Shown here one piece after another: positions 6,123-8,643 of a DNA stretch of 8,643 nucleotides; within the stretch, counting starts at the first letter, position 1, and each line of letters begins with the position of its first letter. The DNA lies in the NCBI GenBank assembly GCA_948441955.1, contig CAOJQZ010000087.1, positions 1 through 8,643 on the forward strand, read 5' to 3'. The DNA comes from an uncultured Lachnospiraceae bacterium (lineage in GTDB: Bacteria > Bacillota > Clostridia > Lachnospirales > Lachnospiraceae). Both the position numbers and the translations under genes were made by a program. The notes beneath the pieces were generated by a model. That model did no database searches, was not told where the DNA came from, and worked only from the letters and a program-made list of their open reading frames with translations.

Positions 6123-8643
6123 GTGTTAAAAAAGTGGTTTGACAAAGTTTTTGACCATAAGCTCAGCCTACGGGAGCGTATGTTTCGTCTGGTTACAGGA
6201 ATCAGTATGATCGCACTGGTATTCATATTGTTGATGAGCAGATATTCTATAAATCTGTATGTATTAGCGGGAAGCCTTATATACATGTTTGTAGTTTTAA
6301 ACGTCAGCATCCAGAAGGACTGTATTAATACAGGGGCAACGGCTATTGTAGTACTTTTACTGCTGATTTTTCCAGTCAGCTTTTTTACAGCAGGAGGAGC
6401 GTACGGTGGAGCCCCCGAGTGGTTTGTGCTCTGCTTCATATATATAACCATAGCCCTGGAGGGCAGGCGTAAGGGTGTGTTTTTCCTGATTTGTATGGCG
6501 GAGACGGTTCTCTGCTATTATATTGCCTACTATTATCCTCAGTTTGTAGTACAGAATACTGCGGCAGAGGCGCACTTTGATTCTGTGCGGTGCGTCATTC
6601 TGACAGGTCTTTTAACCAGTGTGCTCCTTTTGTTTCAAAACAATCTTTATGAGGAGGAGAATAAGCTTTCTATACAGCAGAAAAAGGAAATCGAGGAGCT
6701 TAATCAGGCGGAAAATCACTTTTTCTCCAGTATGAGCCATGAAATCCGTACGCCGATTAATACAATCATAGGACTCAATGAGATGATATTGCGGGAGGCT
6801 ATCTCGGAGGAAGTTTCCGAGAATGCCAGAAATATTCAGGGAGCCAGCAAACTGCTGCTTACCCTCATTAATGATATTTTGGACTTGTCCAAAATTAAAT
6901 CTGGAAAAATGGAGATTATAAATGTTTCCTATGAAACAGGCAAACTCTTTTCAGAGATTGTTAACATGATCTGGATTAAGGCGAAGGAGAAAGGACTGGA
7001 TTTTCGGCTTAAGGTGGATGCCTCTATTCCCAGTATGCTCTGTGGTGACGAGGTGCGCATCAAGCAGGTGCTTATTAATCTCCTTAATAATGCTGTGAAA
7101 TATACAAATGAGGGTTCTATTATCTTGTCTGCCCGGTGCGAGCGTCTGGGACTTAACAGAGTTCGCGTCTGGTATTCTGTGGAGGATACCGGACAAGGGG
7201 TGAAAAAAGAAAATATTCCTTATCTTTTTAATGCATTTCGGAGGGTGGACGAAGAAAAAAACCGTCATATTGAAGGAACCGGACTGGGGCTTAGCATCGT
7301 TCGTCAGCTGGTGGAGCTGATGGGCGGTGAGATTAGTGTGAACAGTGTGTATACGAAGGGCTCCACGTTTATTGTGACCCTGGAGCAAGACATTGTGGAT
7401 GATAAAGAACTGGGAGTTTTTACATTGGATTCCCGGGTAAAAAGTCACGAGGGAGAGCAGTACAGGCAGAGCTTTGAGGCGCCGGAGGCACATCTTCTCA
7501 TAGTGGATGACAATGAGATGAATCTGATGGTTGCACAAAAGCTTCTTTCAGATACGAAGATTCAGATAGACACCGCTTTAAGCGGTGCGGAATGTCTGAA
7601 GCTCACACAGCTTTCTCATTATGACGGTATTTTGATGGATCATCTTATGCCAGAGATGGATGGTATAGAATGTTTTCATGCACTGCGCACACAGCCTGGC
7701 GGATTGTGTCAGGATGTGCCGGTTGTTGCGCTGACTGCTAACGCGGGCAGTGATAACCAGCTTCTCTACCGGAAAGAGGGCTTCAGCGGCTATCTGGCAA
7801 AACCGGTCAGCGGCGCTCTTTTAGAAGCGGCAGTTTTAAGTATTCTGCCCAAAGAGCTGGTGAACTTAAGTGAGGAGGCAAGTCAGTCGGAAATTGGGAA
7901 GGATGTATTGATATTTGAACAGGCTCAGAGAATCTTAAATTTAGTTACAACAGACAGTGTATGTGATCTTCCTGAATCTCTTAAAAGGGAATTTCGTATC
8001 TCGGTATGTCCTTACTATGTCTGTACAGATGAGGGCCGTTTTCTGGATGAGGTAGAGCTTAAATCGGATGAGCTTCTTTTCCATATGGCGGAAGGAAAAA
8101 GCGGCGCTTCTCAGCCGCCGGATATAGAGGACTATGAAAGATTTTTTGCAGAGAAGCTCACGGAAGCTCAGAATGTGATCCATATTACGATGGCGAAGAA
8201 TGTAAGCCGGGGATATAAGAACGCAGTGGAGGCTGCCAAATCTTTTGAAAATGTGACGGTGATTGATTCCGGACATTTGTCAAGCAGTATGGGTCTTTTG
8301 GTGCTGTATGCCGCTTATATGGCAGAGCATCATGCTTCAAAGGCAGAAATTGTGCAGACGGTGACAAAGCTTAGACGATACATTTCCTCAGCCTTTATCA
8401 TCAACAGTACGCATATGATGTGCCGTGCCGGGAAAATTCCCAAAAGGATACAGGCTGTCTGCGATGCCCTTCTGCTGCATCCAGTTCTTGAGCTGAGGAA
8501 GAGCAGGATGGTAGTGGGCAGTATGGAAATGGGTAACTTTAGCCGTGTTATTAAAAAGTATGTCCGGAAGGTACTTTTAAATGCGAGGAATATTGACCGC
8601 CGAATCCTGTTTATTACTTATTCAGGCATGGATGAGAAGAGCC
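6123..8643 (+). CDS. Membrane hybrid histidine kinase fused to a DegV domain (3' end outside window)
   Basis: The frame is open from GTG at 6123 to the window edge: 840 residues, incomplete. About six membrane helices (residues roughly 22-172), with an FFTAGGAYGGAPEWF loop, lead into a coiled coil. HisKA follows (H206 in MSHEIRTPIN), then the ATPase (N323, D355 in DTGQG, GTGLGL 385-390) and a complete receiver (about 457-580; D462, D463, phospho-D506 in MDHLMPEMDG, ALTAN, KP). After a linker, residue 607 onward is a DegV/EDD domain: TTDSVCDLP (609-617), ASQPPD (662-667), VIDSGHLSSSMG from about 713, and a late CRAGKIPK. Free DegV proteins bind fatty acids, and FakB members deliver them to the kinase FakA. 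Here the Thr of the usual TSQPS motif is Ala, and LSGTY is VSRGY. DegV domains run about 280 residues, so some 45-50 residues are probably missing. It likely senses a lipid-like ligand and signals through the receiver. The fusion is certain in this sequence and the ligand is inference. Confidence 0.92.
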   Translation, partial: MLKKWFDKVFDHKLSLRERMFRLVTGISMIALVFILLMSRYSINLYVLAGSLIYMFVVLNVSIQKDCINTGATAIVVLLLLIFPVSFFTAGGAYGGAPEWFVLCFIYITIALEGRRKGVFFLICMAETVLCYYIAYYYPQFVVQNTAAEAHFDSVRCVILTGLLTSVLLLFQNNLYEEENKLSIQQKKEIEELNQAENHFFSSMSHEIRTPINTIIGLNEMILREAISEEVSENARNIQGASKLLLTLINDILDLSKIKSGKMEIINVSYETGKLFSEIVNMIWIKAKEKGLDFRLKVDASIPSMLCGDEVRIKQVLINLLNNAVKYTNEGSIILSARCERLGLNRVRVWYSVEDTGQGVKKENIPYLFNAFRRVDEEKNRHIEGTGLGLSIVRQLVELMGGEISVNSVYTKGSTFIVTLEQDIVDDKELGVFTLDSRVKSHEGEQYRQSFEAPEAHLLIVDDNEMNLMVAQKLLSDTKIQIDTALSGAECLKLTQLSHYDGILMDHLMPEMDGIECFHALRTQPGGLCQDVPVVALTANAGSDNQLLYRKEGFSGYLAKPVSGALLEAAVLSILPKELVNLSEEASQSEIGKDVLIFEQAQRILNLVTTDSVCDLPESLKREFRISVCPYYVCTDEGRFLDEVELKSDELLFHMAEGKSGASQPPDIEDYERFFAEKLTEAQNVIHITMAKNVSRGYKNAVEAAKSFENVTVIDSGHLSSSMGLLVLYAAYMAEHHASKAEIVQTVTKLRRYISSAFIINSTHMMCRAGKIPKRIQAVCDALLLHPVLELRKSRMVVGSMEMGNFSRVIKKYVRKVLLNARNIDRRILFITYSGMDEKS

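Noticed and set aside
6121..6129. GTG at 6121 as the start of the second hybrid kinase
   Set aside because: It reads GTG TGT TAA and stops at once. GTG at 6123 is in the long open frame.
7872..7910. Internal ribosome binding site and TTG (7908) that could make a free DegV domain
   Set aside because: GAGGAGG and GGGAAGG purine runs lie upstream, but the receiver frame runs through without a stop, purine-rich codons are common here, and TTG is a weak start. A secondary internal product cannot be excluded, but nothing demands it.
1..8643. Minus-strand open frames along the window
   Set aside because: They lie opposite well-supported + strand genes (the leftmost opposite the promoter and CsoR-family remnant), show no family motifs, and have no convincing ribosome binding sites, so they are antisense shadows.
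1..8643. tRNA, rRNA, CRISPR arrays, insertion sequences or attachment sites
   Set aside because: I saw no cloverleaf, spaced direct repeats, transposase motifs or flanking inverted repeats. The window is almost fully coding.

Overview
The window looks like a stretch of a low-to-moderate GC Firmicutes chromosome, most likely a gut-type Clostridia of the Lachnospiraceae kind. The clues are strong AGGAGG-type ribosome binding sites, sigma-A-like promoter boxes, TTG and GTG starts alongside ATG, tightly packed genes on one strand, and the style of the hybrid kinases (receiver cores reading DHMMP or DHLMP). The genus cannot be read from the sequence. All recognisable genes lie on the + strand.

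Layout. Positions 1-40 hold an intrinsic terminator for a gene outside the window. A good sigma-A promoter (99-127) is followed by the C-terminal two thirds of a CsoR/RcnR-family metal-sensing repressor (132-329). It has lost its N-terminus and start but keeps the Cys-His-Cys metal triad, so I call it a pseudogene. Next is a zinc-ribbon membrane protein of unknown function (371-1303). After a 58-base gap begins a compact signalling operon that runs off the right edge: a V4R-domain ligand-binding protein (1362-1898), a soluble HAMP-like/PAS/GGDEF protein (1917-3170), a stand-alone receiver (3198-3560), a membrane hybrid histidine kinase with receiver and Hpt domains (3557-6121), and a second membrane hybrid kinase (6123 to beyond 8643).

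The most striking feature is in the last gene. Its kinase and receiver are followed in the same frame by a DegV (EDD-fold, fatty-acid-binding) domain, where hybrid kinases usually carry an Hpt or nothing. The operon therefore contains two candidate small-molecule-binding modules, V4R with an intact predicted zinc site and DegV, together with two hybrid kinases, a free receiver, one Hpt and a GGDEF protein. No DNA-binding output domain is visible. The GGDEF protein keeps GGDEF and the inhibitory RxxD motif, but a metal-binding Asp is replaced by Lys and the C-terminal phosphate-contact Lys is missing, so it may bind c-di-GMP or GTP rather than synthesise c-di-GMP.

Working model (inference): V4R and/or DegV sense hydrophobic or aromatic metabolites or acyl chains. 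The two kinases feed a shared phosphorelay through the Hpt of the first kinase and the small receiver, with the GGDEF protein as a nucleotide-linked branch.
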